Origin: an uncultured Flavobacterium sp.
GTDB lineage: Bacteria; Bacteroidota; Bacteroidia; Flavobacteriales; Flavobacteriaceae
NCBI GenBank assembly: GCA_943912855.1
Contig: CALTVC010000017.1
Span: forward strand, 1 to 64,000
Direction: 5' to 3'
Length of the DNA stretch: 64,000 nucleotides
This document shows positions 43,533 through 53,443 of this stretch, in pieces (the first letter of the stretch is position 1; each line of letters begins with the position of its first letter). Below the pieces are notes generated by a model. It made no database searches. It was not told where the DNA came from and saw only the letters and a list, made by a program, of their open reading frames with translations. The position numbers and the translations under genes were made by a program.

Positions 43533-45221
43533 CTAGTAATTAGGATTTTGCTCAAGCTGGTTGTTAGATGCAAGGATCTCTTTCCTTGGTATCGGTAACC
43601 AGTAATGCTTAGTTTGGAATGCTTTACCTGCAAGGGCAACTTTACGTGTATACGTAAATGTACCGTTTGAATTTTTGGTAACATCTATACCAGTTGCAGG
43701 AGTATTTTCTACCTGGTCTGCAATCATCCAACGCCTTACGTCGTAAAAACGATGCTCTTCAAAGGCAAGTTCTATCCTACGCTCATGACGGATACGCTCA
43801 CGCATATCAGACTGGCTAAGACCTGTAGGAAGATCTGGCATTCCTGCCCTTTCACGAATTTGGTTTATGGCAGCATAAACGGTTCCGTCTGGTCCTACAG
43901 CTTCGTTTTGTGCTTCAGCGTAGTTAAGAAGAATTTCACCGTAACGGATGTAAATCCAGTTTTGAACACCTGCTATACCCCAAGGGTTAATGATAGGAAG
44001 ATCTTCTCTTAGGAATTTTTTCAGGTAATAACCACTCTTGGTTGTATTCCAGTTACTTGGTCCGTCAGAACTATCCAATCCACCCGGACGGAAGGTTTCA
44101 ACATTACGGTCTTTATAAGCAGCACCATTAAATAGAATGGTTTGATAAAAACGTGGATCACGGTTTGCATAAGGAGCAGCAGCCTGTGTAGGGTTGTTCC
44201 AGTCAAATGAAGTTCCGTCTGCCATTTCATAGTCATCTACAAGATTCTGAAGTGGCACGTTACCACCCCATCCGCCATAGCCGTTAGGACCATTAGCAAT
44301 TTCAAGGGCAACGTGTAGTCCTGAAAGATTATAATACCTTGCAAAAATATACTCAGAGTTACTACCTGCCGTTGTAAACGTTTCTGCATAGTTATTATAA
44401 AGGCTGTAAGCACCTAAATCCATAACCGCTTTGTTTGCAGCAGCAGCAGCAGCCCATTTCTGGGTAGTAGTAGCACCATCGTTATACAGCGGACTTGCTG
44501 AATATAAAAGTAGCCTTGCTTTTAGTGCCATAGCAGCACCTTTTGTAGCACGACCTTCGGCATATACGTTACTGTTATTTGCAGGAAGACCAGCAATAGC
44601 TTCATCAAACTGAGCTACGGCATAGTCTATACCTTCCTGTATAGGACGACGATCAAAATAGAATGGATCCTGAAGGTCTTCGTTTAGTTGAGATACCCTG
44701 TCTCCTATAATCACTACTTTACCATAGTTTCTTATCAAATCCAGGTAGCGGAAAGCCCTTATAAATTTAAGCTCGGCAACAAGGCGGTTTGTACGGGTTT
44801 CACTCATACCAACTCCGTTTATCTTCGAAAGCGCGTAGTTTATTTCACGTATACTACGGTAGCTTCTTGCCCATATTGTACCTGCAATACCAAGGTTTTC
44901 AGGAGAAAGACCTCCCTGTTGAATAATCCATGTATTATCATCGTTATTATACATGGATTCATCTGTAAGTGAGCTCCACATACCGTACTCAAAAGTACGG
45001 CCAAAACCAGGTTGGTTAGATTCGCCTTCTTTATCCTGAAGACGCGCGCCAATATAACGGTTTATAACATAGTTTTCAAAAAGGGTGGAGTCTGAAAAAA
45101 CAGCCGCATCAGATAATACACTGGTAGGCTTTACATCCAAAAAGTCTTTTTCACAGCCGGTAAACAGTATACCTACTGCCATTAATCCAGCTAAAGACCC
45201 TATTATATTTACTTTTTTCAT
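43533..45221 (-). CDS. SusD/RagB-type nutrient-binding lipoprotein
   Basis: 562 aa from ATG 45221. The lipoprotein signal has Cys23 (AVGILFTGCEKDFLDVKP), the usual SusD opening. TPR-like helices (NYALSKINGV..., FIRAFRYLDLIRNYG) and the conserved C-terminus (IRHERRIELAFEEHRFYDVRRWMIAD, HYWLPIPRKEI..NPNY) are clear. It forms the lid of the SusC pore and binds glycan fragments outside. The spacing to susC is tight (10 bp). Confidence 0.96.
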   Translation of the reverse strand: MKKVNIIGSLAGLMAVGILFTGCEKDFLDVKPTSVLSDAAVFSDSTLFENYVINRYIGARLQDKEGESNQPGFGRTFEYGMWSSLTDESMYNNDDNTWIIQQGGLSPENLGIAGTIWARSYRSIREINYALSKINGVGMSETRTNRLVAELKFIRAFRYLDLIRNYGKVVIIGDRVSQLNEDLQDPFYFDRRPIQEGIDYAVAQFDEAIAGLPANNSNVYAEGRATKGAAMALKARLLLYSASPLYNDGATTTQKWAAAAAANKAVMDLGAYSLYNNYAETFTTAGSNSEYIFARYYNLSGLHVALEIANGPNGYGGWGGNVPLQNLVDDYEMADGTSFDWNNPTQAAAPYANRDPRFYQTILFNGAAYKDRNVETFRPGGLDSSDGPSNWNTTKSGYYLKKFLREDLPIINPWGIAGVQNWIYIRYGEILLNYAEAQNEAVGPDGTVYAAINQIRERAGMPDLPTGLSQSDMRERIRHERRIELAFEEHRFYDVRRWMIADQVENTPATGIDVTKNSNGTFTYTRKVALAGKAFQTKHYWLPIPRKEILASNNQLEQNPNY

Positions 45222-45231
45222 AGTGTTTTTT

Positions 45232-48200
45232 TTAGAATTGAACGTTAAAACCAAAGTTTATGATTTTCTGTTGCGGATAAAACTGTGCACTTTCGCTGTT
45301 TCCTTCCGGATCATAGTTTTTCACTTTAGTTAGTGTAAACAGGTTAAATGCACTTGTATAAATCCTGAAGCTAGATACACCATAGTCTTTAAGTATATCA
45401 GACGGTAGTGTATAGCCCAACTGTACGTTCTTAAGCCTTACAAATGAGGCATCGTTTAGCCAGAAATTATTACGATAAAGACCACCACTCACAGCAGATG
45501 AAGACCTGTCGCTAACACGTGGGAAGGTACCACCTGTGTTTGTAGGACTCCAACGGTTATTCGCCCAGTCACTATAGAAGTTACCTACAGTACCACTCTC
45601 TGGCAATACATACTGGCTAACCTGAGCCTGACCAGAGAATACTATAGATAAGTCAAAGTTTTTATAACTAGCATCTGCAACAAGACCAAAAGTCATTTGC
45701 GGTACGTTACCATATTTAGAACGGGTCATGTCATCGGCAGTAATTTTTCCGTCACCGTTAACATCCCTGTATATAAGGTCACCCGGCTGAGCGCCAGTAA
45801 CGTGTGGTGTACTGTCTACCTGATCTTGTGTTTGATAGATACCTATAGCATCATATAACAAGTAAGTATTGTACGGTCTTCCACTTTGCCTTTGGTAATC
45901 AAGAGTACCAGAAGCTTCATCTATGTAAACCACTTTGTTTTTAGCATAGGTAAAGTTACCTGATACACCCCAGCTGAAATCTCCCTGGTGGCTGTACCCT
46001 AAAGTAGCTTCAATACCTGAACTCTTCATCTGACCAATGTTTTCTTCTGGTACCAGTGTAGAATCATAACCATTAACTATACCTGTAGAACCAGGAATAG
46101 AAGCACTTCTTGCCCAAAGGATTTTACTCCTGTCCTGGGTAAAGTAGTTTAGTTCAGTTGTCCAGTTTTTAAGGAAACGTGCGTTTATACCTACGTCAAC
46201 TTTTGTTGCTCTCTCCCAAGTAATACCAGGGTTTGCCAGTTTTGTAAGATCTACACCCGAAGTTAGTACTCCTCCTACAATATATCGGTTGTTAAAACCA
46301 TAGTTATCATAGTATTGGAAAGCGGCTGTGTTACCGTCATTACCAAGTTGTCCCCATGAACCACGGATTTTAAGATCATCTATAAATGTTACTTTTTCTG
46401 CAAACCAGTTTTCTTTAGAAATACGGTAACCGGCAGATACTGACGGGAAGAAACCATAACGACTTCCTTTAGGGAATAAAGACGAACCGTCTACCCTCAT
46501 TTGTACATCGGCAAGGTATTTCTCCGAAAAGTTATATGCTACGCGGCTTATATAACTTTGCCTTGTATAGTTAACACTACTACCCCAGTTATTTTGATCT
46601 GTAGCAGCAGCACCACCTTGGCTTAGTTCAGGAGTTTCTACACTTGGGAAATGCCTGCGTGAGGCACCAAATGTATGGTTATTGTTCTCACTTTGTTCGT
46701 AACCAATAAAGCTGTCTATGTTATGCTCTCCAAACTGACGTTTAAAGTTTAGTTTAACGTTATACACCGTTTGGTTTATGTTTGTTTGCTGTTCAGACAA
46801 TGTAGCCTGATTATCGCTACCCCCAACAATTACAGCTTGGTAACTATTTGAAGCTTGGTTATAATCATAAACGTTATACGGTTTAGAGAATGTTTTAGAA
46901 TAGCTCTGGCTTACATCTGATGCCATAAAACCATCCACAGATAAACCTTTAACAAAACCAAGGTCATAACTAGCCCTAAGTATACCGTTAAACACATACG
47001 TAGGGTTTTCGTTAGTACCACCTATACTGGTAGCCATAAGTGCAGGGTTACTGTACTCTACACCAGATGTAGGCGAACCATCAGGATTATATGCCGCTAC
47101 TGTAGGATAAGCCCTGTAAATTGTACGGAATATACTACCTGCACTAGCAACAGGATATATCCTGTCTTCCTTACGACCAGAAAGCGAAACTCCTATTTTA
47201 AGCTTATCATTTACATTAGTATCAATGTTAGTCCTTACGTTATACTGATCGTAGTTTGCAGCAGTATTACGATAAAGTCCATCCTGAGAAAGTTTTCCTA
47301 ATGAGAAGAAATAGCTAGTATTTTCGCTACCTCCTTGAATGTTAAGGTTATGCTGACTTTGTAGCGAATATTTCTTTAGCGTTACTTTAGCCCAGTCAGT
47401 ATTCGGGTGACCTACAGGATCAGATCCATCACGGAACTTCTGAATATCATCTGCCGTGTATGTGTGATTTAATCCGTAATCATGGTTACCATAGTAATCT
47501 ATTTCGTTACGTATCTGTGCGTAAGTAGCAGCATCTGCCATATCAGGTAGCCTTGTAGGCGAAGAAAAGCCCTGGTCAAAGTTATAGCTTACCTGCATTT
47601 TGCTTCCTTTTTTACCTTTTTTGGTAGTAACAAGGATAACACCGTTAGCCGCACGGCTACCGTAAATAGCTGCCGATGCATCTTTAAGCACTGTAATACT
47701 TTCTATCTCCTGAGGGTTAAGCCTGTTAAGTCCTCCTACCTGTCCGGGTACACCATCTACTACTACTAGTACATCACTACCTTTCATAGAGTTAATACCA
47801 CGGATGGTTATACCAGAGTCATCATAACCCGGCTCACCGCCACGGTTATTTGCGATAACCCCAGATACACGTCCGGCAAAACCGTTAGATACGTTTACTG
47901 CAGGGCTCTTAGTTATTGCCTTGCCATCTATTTCAGATATTGAACCGGTAACAGTAGCTTTCTTTTTAACGCCGTAACCTACAACAACAACTTCATCAAG
48001 TTCTTTGTTGTCTTCTTTAAGAGTTACGTTTATAGTGCTTTTGCCACTTACAGCGATTTCCTGGGTTTGGAAACCAATGCTGCTAAATACAAGTACAGCA
48101 TCAGCCGAAGCAGCAGGTATTTCAAAATTACCATCAAGGTCGGTACTCACGGCAGTGTTAGTGCCTTTTACCATTACGGTAACACCCGGTACAGGCATGC

Positions 48201-48372
48201 CGTCTGATGATACTACCTTACCTTTTACCGTAGCCTGATACCAGGTCTTATTATACGCACCTGATAATGGCGACGCTCCGTAAAAAGTAGCCGTAGTCAA
48301 ACTCATGCACATGAGCAGTAGCATCTGCCCCCGTACACCGTTCTTTGAATTTAAAAGCGTAGTTTTTTTCAT
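45232..48372 (-). CDS. SusC/RagA-type TonB-dependent transporter
   Basis: 1046 aa outer-membrane beta-barrel that imports glycan fragments using TonB energy. An N-terminal carboxypeptidase-regulatory-like domain (VKGKVVSSDGMPVPGVTVMVKG at about 49-70) precedes the TonB plug (DEVVVVGYGVKK near 128; SITVLKDASAAIYGSRAANGVILVTTKKG near 225-255) and the barrel ends in FGFNVQF. First gene of the five-gene operon SusC-SusD-GH30-GH2-GH43, transcribed from the region holding three HTCS-like motifs. Confidence 0.97.
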   Translation of the reverse strand: MKKTTLLNSKNGVRGQMLLLMCMSLTTATFYGASPLSGAYNKTWYQATVKGKVVSSDGMPVPGVTVMVKGTNTAVSTDLDGNFEIPAASADAVLVFSSIGFQTQEIAVSGKSTINVTLKEDNKELDEVVVVGYGVKKKATVTGSISEIDGKAITKSPAVNVSNGFAGRVSGVIANNRGGEPGYDDSGITIRGINSMKGSDVLVVVDGVPGQVGGLNRLNPQEIESITVLKDASAAIYGSRAANGVILVTTKKGKKGSKMQVSYNFDQGFSSPTRLPDMADAATYAQIRNEIDYYGNHDYGLNHTYTADDIQKFRDGSDPVGHPNTDWAKVTLKKYSLQSQHNLNIQGGSENTSYFFSLGKLSQDGLYRNTAANYDQYNVRTNIDTNVNDKLKIGVSLSGRKEDRIYPVASAGSIFRTIYRAYPTVAAYNPDGSPTSGVEYSNPALMATSIGGTNENPTYVFNGILRASYDLGFVKGLSVDGFMASDVSQSYSKTFSKPYNVYDYNQASNSYQAVIVGGSDNQATLSEQQTNINQTVYNVKLNFKRQFGEHNIDSFIGYEQSENNNHTFGASRRHFPSVETPELSQGGAAATDQNNWGSSVNYTRQSYISRVAYNFSEKYLADVQMRVDGSSLFPKGSRYGFFPSVSAGYRISKENWFAEKVTFIDDLKIRGSWGQLGNDGNTAAFQYYDNYGFNNRYIVGGVLTSGVDLTKLANPGITWERATKVDVGINARFLKNWTTELNYFTQDRSKILWARSASIPGSTGIVNGYDSTLVPEENIGQMKSSGIEATLGYSHQGDFSWGVSGNFTYAKNKVVYIDEASGTLDYQRQSGRPYNTYLLYDAIGIYQTQDQVDSTPHVTGAQPGDLIYRDVNGDGKITADDMTRSKYGNVPQMTFGLVADASYKNFDLSIVFSGQAQVSQYVLPESGTVGNFYSDWANNRWSPTNTGGTFPRVSDRSSSAVSGGLYRNNFWLNDASFVRLKNVQLGYTLPSDILKDYGVSSFRIYTSAFNLFTLTKVKNYDPEGNSESAQFYPQQKIINFGFNVQF

Positions 48373-48723
48373 AAATAAAAAAAGTGTTAAGTAGGTCCCC
48401 GCTTTTTGAGTTAAGGGATTTGAGGTTTAGTCTATAGGTTAATGTTAATACTCCTAAATAATATACTTTTTCAGGATGTAATTGTCATAGGCAAAATGAG
48501 TGTTTTTTGGTTAATTATTTTTCGTGTTTGATTTTTGTTTTTATAGTCCGGAATAATGTTTTTTAAACAAATAACCCGCCCGCGGTAAAACTCACAAATA
48601 CCACAGGCAGGTGTAAAAAAACCAAATATTAACTCCAAACTTTTATTGTACTGCGACAAAGATGCCGACTTATTTTCTGTTACCTGATTTCAAAGAGCTT
48701 ATGTTACGTTTTTGTTAAACTGA

Positions 48724-48731
48724 CAAACTTA
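48724..48731 (-). promoter_or_regulatory. -7 element of susC operon
   Basis: TAAGTTTG on the minus strand fits TAnnTTTG; the nearest TTG upstream is 26 bp away, slightly long. Confidence 0.45.
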
Positions 48732-48768
48732 AACGTTATAGTAGCTATCGGTAACCACAAAGTAAGGT

Positions 48769-48822
48769 GGGTAAAAGTGTTTTTTTAGCGGGTAAAATTG
48801 AAAAACTTGGGGGGTAAAATCG
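48769..48822 (-). promoter_or_regulatory. Three HTCS-type operator repeats before susC
   Basis: On the minus strand: CGATTTTACCC (48812-48822), CAATTTTACCC (48790-48800), CACTTTTACCC (48769-48779), spaced 22 and 21 bp, about two helical turns. Similar copies precede the divergent GH2 gene. Confidence 0.65.
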
Positions 48823-48915
48823 CAATACAATAAAAAACAAAGCCTAAAAATCAACACATTGCAAATTAACCCCTGTTTAATTGCTAATTTTACCATCTTA
48901 AAACCATCTAAATTA

Positions 48916-48982
48916 AAAAAACGTTTTCGTTATTCTATCGTTTACACAGCATGTAAACAAATACAATAACAAAAACGTTTTT
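48916..48982 (-). terminator. Long hairpin terminator of the HTCS gene
   Basis: Arms of about 29-30 bp, 26 positions paired, around ACAGCAT; the ends read AAAACGTTTT and the minus strand ends in a T-run. It lies 16 bp after the HTCS stop. Confidence 0.65.
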
Positions 48983-48997
48983 AAAAAGTAAAACAGA

Positions 48998-51900
48998 CTA
49001 CTTTATTACGTTTAAATCACGGTTAAAAGAAGCCTTATATTTTTTGATATACTCCGACGGCGTCATCCCAAAAAGCTTTACAAACTGCTGGCGGAAATAC
49101 TGCTGATCTTCAAATCCCACTTGTATCGCAGCCTGGGCAATATTTGTATTTTCGGTAAGCATAAGTACAGCTGCCCTGCGCAAACGCACTGAGCGTATAA
49201 ACGCGTTTAGCGTTTGCCCAGATATGTTCTTTATCTTGTCGTACAGGCTACGGTGGCTCATACCCATTTCCTGTGCAAAGGTTTTTATGGTAAAGTCGGC
49301 ATTGTCTAAGTTAGACTCTATAATGTCTATGCACTTTTTAAGGAACTCTTTATACTCAGCCGGAACTTTATTGCTATCATCCCGCAATGTTATGGTATCA
49401 AGGAAATAACTCTTAAGGTTGTTACGGCTTTTAAGCAGAGTGTCTACCTTGGCAAGAAGTATATCGCTATCAAACGGCTTAGTGATGTAATCATCTGCCC
49501 CTTCAGAGATACCTTTAAGATGTATTTCAGGGCTCGATGTAGCTGTAAGCAATATCACCGGAAGATGGCTAAGTTCAGGGGTTTCCTTCACCTTACGGCA
49601 AAGTTCCAGTCCGTCCATACCATCCATAGAAATGTCACTAATAATAATGTCAGGGTGATGTTGCTTTGCCATATCATACCCTACAATGCCATTTTCGGCA
49701 GTAAAAACAATATAGGACGGGGCAAACAAACTCCCCAGATAACCGCGTATTTCGGGGTTATCATCTACAATAAGAACTGATTTTTTATCGGTAACAATCT
49801 CTTTATCAAGCACAGGAATTTCTTCTACAGGAGTAACAGGTTCTTCCTTAACGGCATCGCCAAGTAGTTCCTCCACAAGTTCCGACATTTTAGGACTGAT
49901 GGCACTGATAGGCATATCGGCAAAATGCTCGTATCCTTTTATAAAGCTCAGCGTAAAGGTACTCCCCTCACCCTGCACACTAGTACAACTAACACTTCCG
50001 TGGTGTTTTTCGGTAAAATGTTTTACCACAAACAGCCCAATGCCAAAGCCACTACCCGCAACGGGCTTGGTATTTACCCTCCTGAATTTTTCAAAAATAT
50101 GCGGTAGGTCTGCCTCACTGATACCACAACCCGTATCACTGATACTTATGTTCGCTTTGTTATCCTCAACGGCAAGTTTTAGGGTAATCGTGCCTCCGTA
50201 TGGAGTATGCTTAAATGCATTAGAAGCCAAGTTAAAGAGCGCTATCTCGATTTTTTCGTAATCGCCAAAAATCTCGATTTTCTTTTTCGGAAGCTCCAGT
50301 TTAAAATCGATTTCCTGTTCACGTGCCTGATTTACAAAACACTGGTGCACTTCACTGCACAAATGACTAAGGTTTATTGCCGAAATTTTAAGCATATCGG
50401 CATCACTTTCTGCCTTTCGGAAAAGCAATAACTGATCTACAAGACTTAGCAACCTTCGGGCATTGCGGTGCGCTACGGCAAGGTCTGCGGGCAAATCCGG
50501 ATTTTCATTCACCGGTTTTTTCACAGCACGCCTTAACGGATTTATAATCAACGACAAAGGCGTACGGAACTCATGCGAAATGTACGTAAACATCTCCATC
50601 TGTTTTTCGGCAAACTCCTTTTCCTTACGGCTTTCTATCTGTGCAAGCTTCACCTTGTAGCGCATTTGCTCTTTGTTCTTATTATAACGGATGTAAGCGT
50701 AAACCAATCCGCCAGCCATGGCAAAATACAGCACATACGCCCACCAACTGCGGTACCAAGGCGGTAATACCGTTATATAAAGGAGAGAAGTATCGTTATT
50801 CCAGGTTCCGTTTATGTTTTTGGTTTTAACCTTAAATACATAATTGCCTTCAGGCAGGCGATTGTAGTTTGCCTTGTGCACACGGTCAGAATAATTCCAG
50901 TGGTCGTCCCAGCCTTCCAGGAAATACGCGTACGTAAGCTTATCGCTGTTTGTAAAATCAGGTTCTACAAAATCTATGGTCAGCGTGGTTTGGTCAAAAG
51001 GAAGTCGAAGGTTTTTAATTTGCCCGGCAACAGTCTCAGTAACTAAAGACTGGTTGTTTTCTACAGGCTGGTTATTTATGTAAAGCCCTGCCAGCAATAT
51101 ATTTGTTAAGGGCTTGGTCTCCTTAATACGCTCAGGATTAAAACGGTTAAACCCACGAATGCCACCAAACAGGAATTCGCCACTTGCCAACTTAATCGCG
51201 GCATTAAAACTAAACTGGTTGCTTTGAAGTCCGTCGTTTTCAGAGAAATTCATAAACAGGTGCCCTTCCACATCAAAACGGCTCAGCCCGTTATAGGTAC
51301 TCATCCACAGGTCGCCGTTTTTGTCTTCAAGCAAACGAAGTACCGTATTACCAGGAAGTCCATCGGTGGTAGAATATCGTTTGTAGCGCCCGGTTTTGGT
51401 ATCAAAAAGCAATAATCCTCCTTCCTGAGTTCCTACCCAAAGACGATGCTTGCTGTCTTCGAGCACACTACGCACAGGGTAACCTATTTCGTATACATTA
51501 TGTTTACGGGTTTGTTTATCAATACTATAAAGCGTTGTATAGTTACCACCCCATAACTTTCCATCGGCAGTTTCGGTAAGGCATTGCAGGTTCTTAATTT
51601 TCGGATCGAAAAGCTCAAATGCATTGCTCGATGGATTAAATCGATACAGGCATCCCTCGTTAGTAGCACTCGCCCAGATGTTTTTCTGGGAATCTTCAAA
51701 AACAAGCCAAATGTTACGCTCGTTCTTGCCTGTAACAGGGTTGTAGCAATTAAAATATTCAGTTTTTCCGGTAGCAGGGTCAATACGGTTTACCCCACCC
51801 GCCCAGGTAGAAACCCATATACGATTGGCCCTGTCGTGTACCAGTCCGGTAATAAAGTTACTGGTAAGTTTATACTGCGAACCCGCTGCTTTAGAATAAC

Positions 51901-53062
51901 TTGCAAAAGTATTGTTCTTACGATTCCAGTACCTAAGCCCGGCCCCGTCTGTACCAATCCACACATTGTTTTTTTCATCCTCACAAAACGAAAGAATGAA
52001 GTTATCCGCCATACTGTTAGGGTCAGTACCCTTATATTTTACCGTAGAAAAATACGTAGGATTAGCCCCTACTATACTGATGCCTCCACGTAGCGTGCCT
52101 ATCCATTTGTTCCCTGCAGTGTCTTTATATAAAGCATAAACAGCATTGCTTTTCAGCACACTTTCAGGGTTAATATCCTTGTAAGGAACAACCGCGGCAC
52201 TACCTTTTTTCAGTGCGAAAAGCCCGCTGCCATCTGTAGCAATAAGTAGTGTACCGTTATCATTCAACAGGTTTGTAACACTGGCCTTTTCAAGGTAATT
52301 AGCCGATAACTTGCCTTTAACCGCATCATATAAAAACAGACCTTCGTCTGTACCTATCCAAACCGCGTTGTTGCCGGCAGTAAGCATACAATTTGCCGTA
52401 AGCTCTGAAGCCATAACCGGGGTAAGCGCATTAGATTTTACATCAAAACGGCACAATCCTACATTACGCACAAAAACCCAAACAAGTTGTTTGTTTTCAG
52501 AAGGTTCCAGCCCTATAACATCGTAGCTAAAAGTAGTTTTGTTTCCTTTTGTAAGCCCGATTTGCTTTCCTGTAAAACTACCATCGGTATAATACAAAAG
52601 ACCACTTTGCTGTGTACCAACCAGCATACCTTGTTTTCCAAGGCTTTTAATCTGGTGAATGTCGCCATTTACGGGAAGTAACTTTTGTCCGGTTTTATAC
52701 TCCAGCGGGGTAAAAATCTGGGTTGCCTGGTTTAGTACACAACCACCTTTAGAAGTACCTATCCAGATATTGTTTTCGGCATCGCCCGAAAGACAATATA
52801 CATTATTAGAAATCAATGAGGCGCCCTCGCCCAGGCGGTTGCGGTATACTTTAAATTCGTATCCGTCGTAGCGGTTAAGTCCGTCATACGTACCTATCCA
52901 CATAAAACCATTGGCATCCTGGTGCATCGTCAGCACAGAATTGTTAGACAAGCCCTGGGCTATGTCATAAAAACTAACCGGGTACCCCTGAGCCTGTGTC
53001 AAGGACACACTCAATAGCATTAATAAGGCAAAAAATACTTTTGCTTTTGTCATAATTTTCAT
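48998..53062 (-). CDS. Hybrid two-component system regulator (HTCS)
   Basis: 1354 aa from ATG 53062 (a second ATG at 53053 is equally possible). A signal peptide (LLMLLSVSLTQAQ) leads to about 14 Reg_prop propeller repeats (for example GFMWIGTYDGLNRYDG near 42) up to residue 680, then a Y_Y_Y domain at about 690-760 and a membrane helix near 782. HisKA follows with SHEFRTPLSLI near 827, HATPase with GFGIGLFVVKHF, a receiver domain with phospho-Asp in IISDISMDGMDG near 1139, and an AraC HTH in the last 100 residues. It senses a sugar in the periplasm and activates the PUL in one polypeptide. Confidence 0.96.
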   Translation of the reverse strand: MKIMTKAKVFFALLMLLSVSLTQAQGYPVSFYDIAQGLSNNSVLTMHQDANGFMWIGTYDGLNRYDGYEFKVYRNRLGEGASLISNNVYCLSGDAENNIWIGTSKGGCVLNQATQIFTPLEYKTGQKLLPVNGDIHQIKSLGKQGMLVGTQQSGLLYYTDGSFTGKQIGLTKGNKTTFSYDVIGLEPSENKQLVWVFVRNVGLCRFDVKSNALTPVMASELTANCMLTAGNNAVWIGTDEGLFLYDAVKGKLSANYLEKASVTNLLNDNGTLLIATDGSGLFALKKGSAAVVPYKDINPESVLKSNAVYALYKDTAGNKWIGTLRGGISIVGANPTYFSTVKYKGTDPNSMADNFILSFCEDEKNNVWIGTDGAGLRYWNRKNNTFASYSKAAGSQYKLTSNFITGLVHDRANRIWVSTWAGGVNRIDPATGKTEYFNCYNPVTGKNERNIWLVFEDSQKNIWASATNEGCLYRFNPSSNAFELFDPKIKNLQCLTETADGKLWGGNYTTLYSIDKQTRKHNVYEIGYPVRSVLEDSKHRLWVGTQEGGLLLFDTKTGRYKRYSTTDGLPGNTVLRLLEDKNGDLWMSTYNGLSRFDVEGHLFMNFSENDGLQSNQFSFNAAIKLASGEFLFGGIRGFNRFNPERIKETKPLTNILLAGLYINNQPVENNQSLVTETVAGQIKNLRLPFDQTTLTIDFVEPDFTNSDKLTYAYFLEGWDDHWNYSDRVHKANYNRLPEGNYVFKVKTKNINGTWNNDTSLLYITVLPPWYRSWWAYVLYFAMAGGLVYAYIRYNKNKEQMRYKVKLAQIESRKEKEFAEKQMEMFTYISHEFRTPLSLIINPLRRAVKKPVNENPDLPADLAVAHRNARRLLSLVDQLLLFRKAESDADMLKISAINLSHLCSEVHQCFVNQAREQEIDFKLELPKKKIEIFGDYEKIEIALFNLASNAFKHTPYGGTITLKLAVEDNKANISISDTGCGISEADLPHIFEKFRRVNTKPVAGSGFGIGLFVVKHFTEKHHGSVSCTSVQGEGSTFTLSFIKGYEHFADMPISAISPKMSELVEELLGDAVKEEPVTPVEEIPVLDKEIVTDKKSVLIVDDNPEIRGYLGSLFAPSYIVFTAENGIVGYDMAKQHHPDIIISDISMDGMDGLELCRKVKETPELSHLPVILLTATSSPEIHLKGISEGADDYITKPFDSDILLAKVDTLLKSRNNLKSYFLDTITLRDDSNKVPAEYKEFLKKCIDIIESNLDNADFTIKTFAQEMGMSHRSLYDKIKNISGQTLNAFIRSVRLRRAAVLMLTENTNIAQAAIQVGFEDQQYFRQQFVKLFGMTPSEYIKKYKASFNRDLNVIK

Positions 53063-53296
53063 CACTGTTTGCTCTAAAATAAGGGGTGAATGGAGCAGCG
53101 TGCGTTTGCAACAGTGCCAAAGTAACACTTATTTAAAAAAAACACAAAAAATTGCATCAAAAAATGAGTATACTAAATTTTTGAACTTTGTTTTTTACAT
53201 TAAAAACCACTACAACGTTTACGAAAAAAGATTTTCGTGAGAAAAACACAACAAAAACATAAATCACTATAATTAAACATATTAACTAAATAATTG

Positions 53297-53353
53297 CGAA
53301 TTTACCCCCTAAACCCGCTACGAATTTACCTATGGTGTTTTTCCATTTTACCC
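53297..53353 (+). promoter_or_regulatory. Three HTCS-type operator repeats before the GH2 gene
   Basis: CGAATTTACCC (53297-53307), CGAATTTACCT (53321-53331), CCATTTTACCC (53343-53353), spaced 24 and 22 bp, pointing toward the GH2 gene as the susC copies point toward susC. Confidence 0.65.
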
Positions 53354-53378
53354 CTGTTTTTTTAGGTAGGCTGACTGT

Positions 53379-53386
53379 TATATTTG
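53379..53386 (+). promoter_or_regulatory. -7 element of GH2 beta-galactosidase
   Basis: TATATTTG fits TAnnTTTG; 25 bp after the last operator-like copy and 57 bp before the ATG at 53444. Confidence 0.6.
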
Positions 53387-53443
53387 TACGTGTACGCATG
53401 CGAAAACATGCTTACGCCTCATTTTATAACCAAATCAATATAC

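Larger units (their letters stand above)
48373..48997. other. susC promoter region and HTCS terminator
   Basis: 625 bp. Contents: a minus-strand -7 element (48724-48731), three spaced CRMTTTTACCC motifs (48769-48822), one opposite-strand copy-like stretch (ATTTTACCATC, about 48885) and the long HTCS terminator hairpin (48916-48982). About 350 bp of AT-rich leader separates the -7 element from the susC ATG. Confidence 0.6.
53063..53443. other. Divergent HTCS / GH2 control region
   Basis: 381 bp. It holds an inverted repeat ACGAAAA/TTTTCGT (about 53220-53237), three operator-like motifs (53297-53353) and the GH2 -7 element (53379-53386). For the HTCS side only a weak -7-like TTACTTTG (about 53110) is visible. 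Confidence 0.55.

Noticed and set aside
51224..52139. Several short plus-strand frames inside the HTCS gene
   Set aside because: They sit opposite the propeller repeats, whose periodic codons produce open frames on the other strand.
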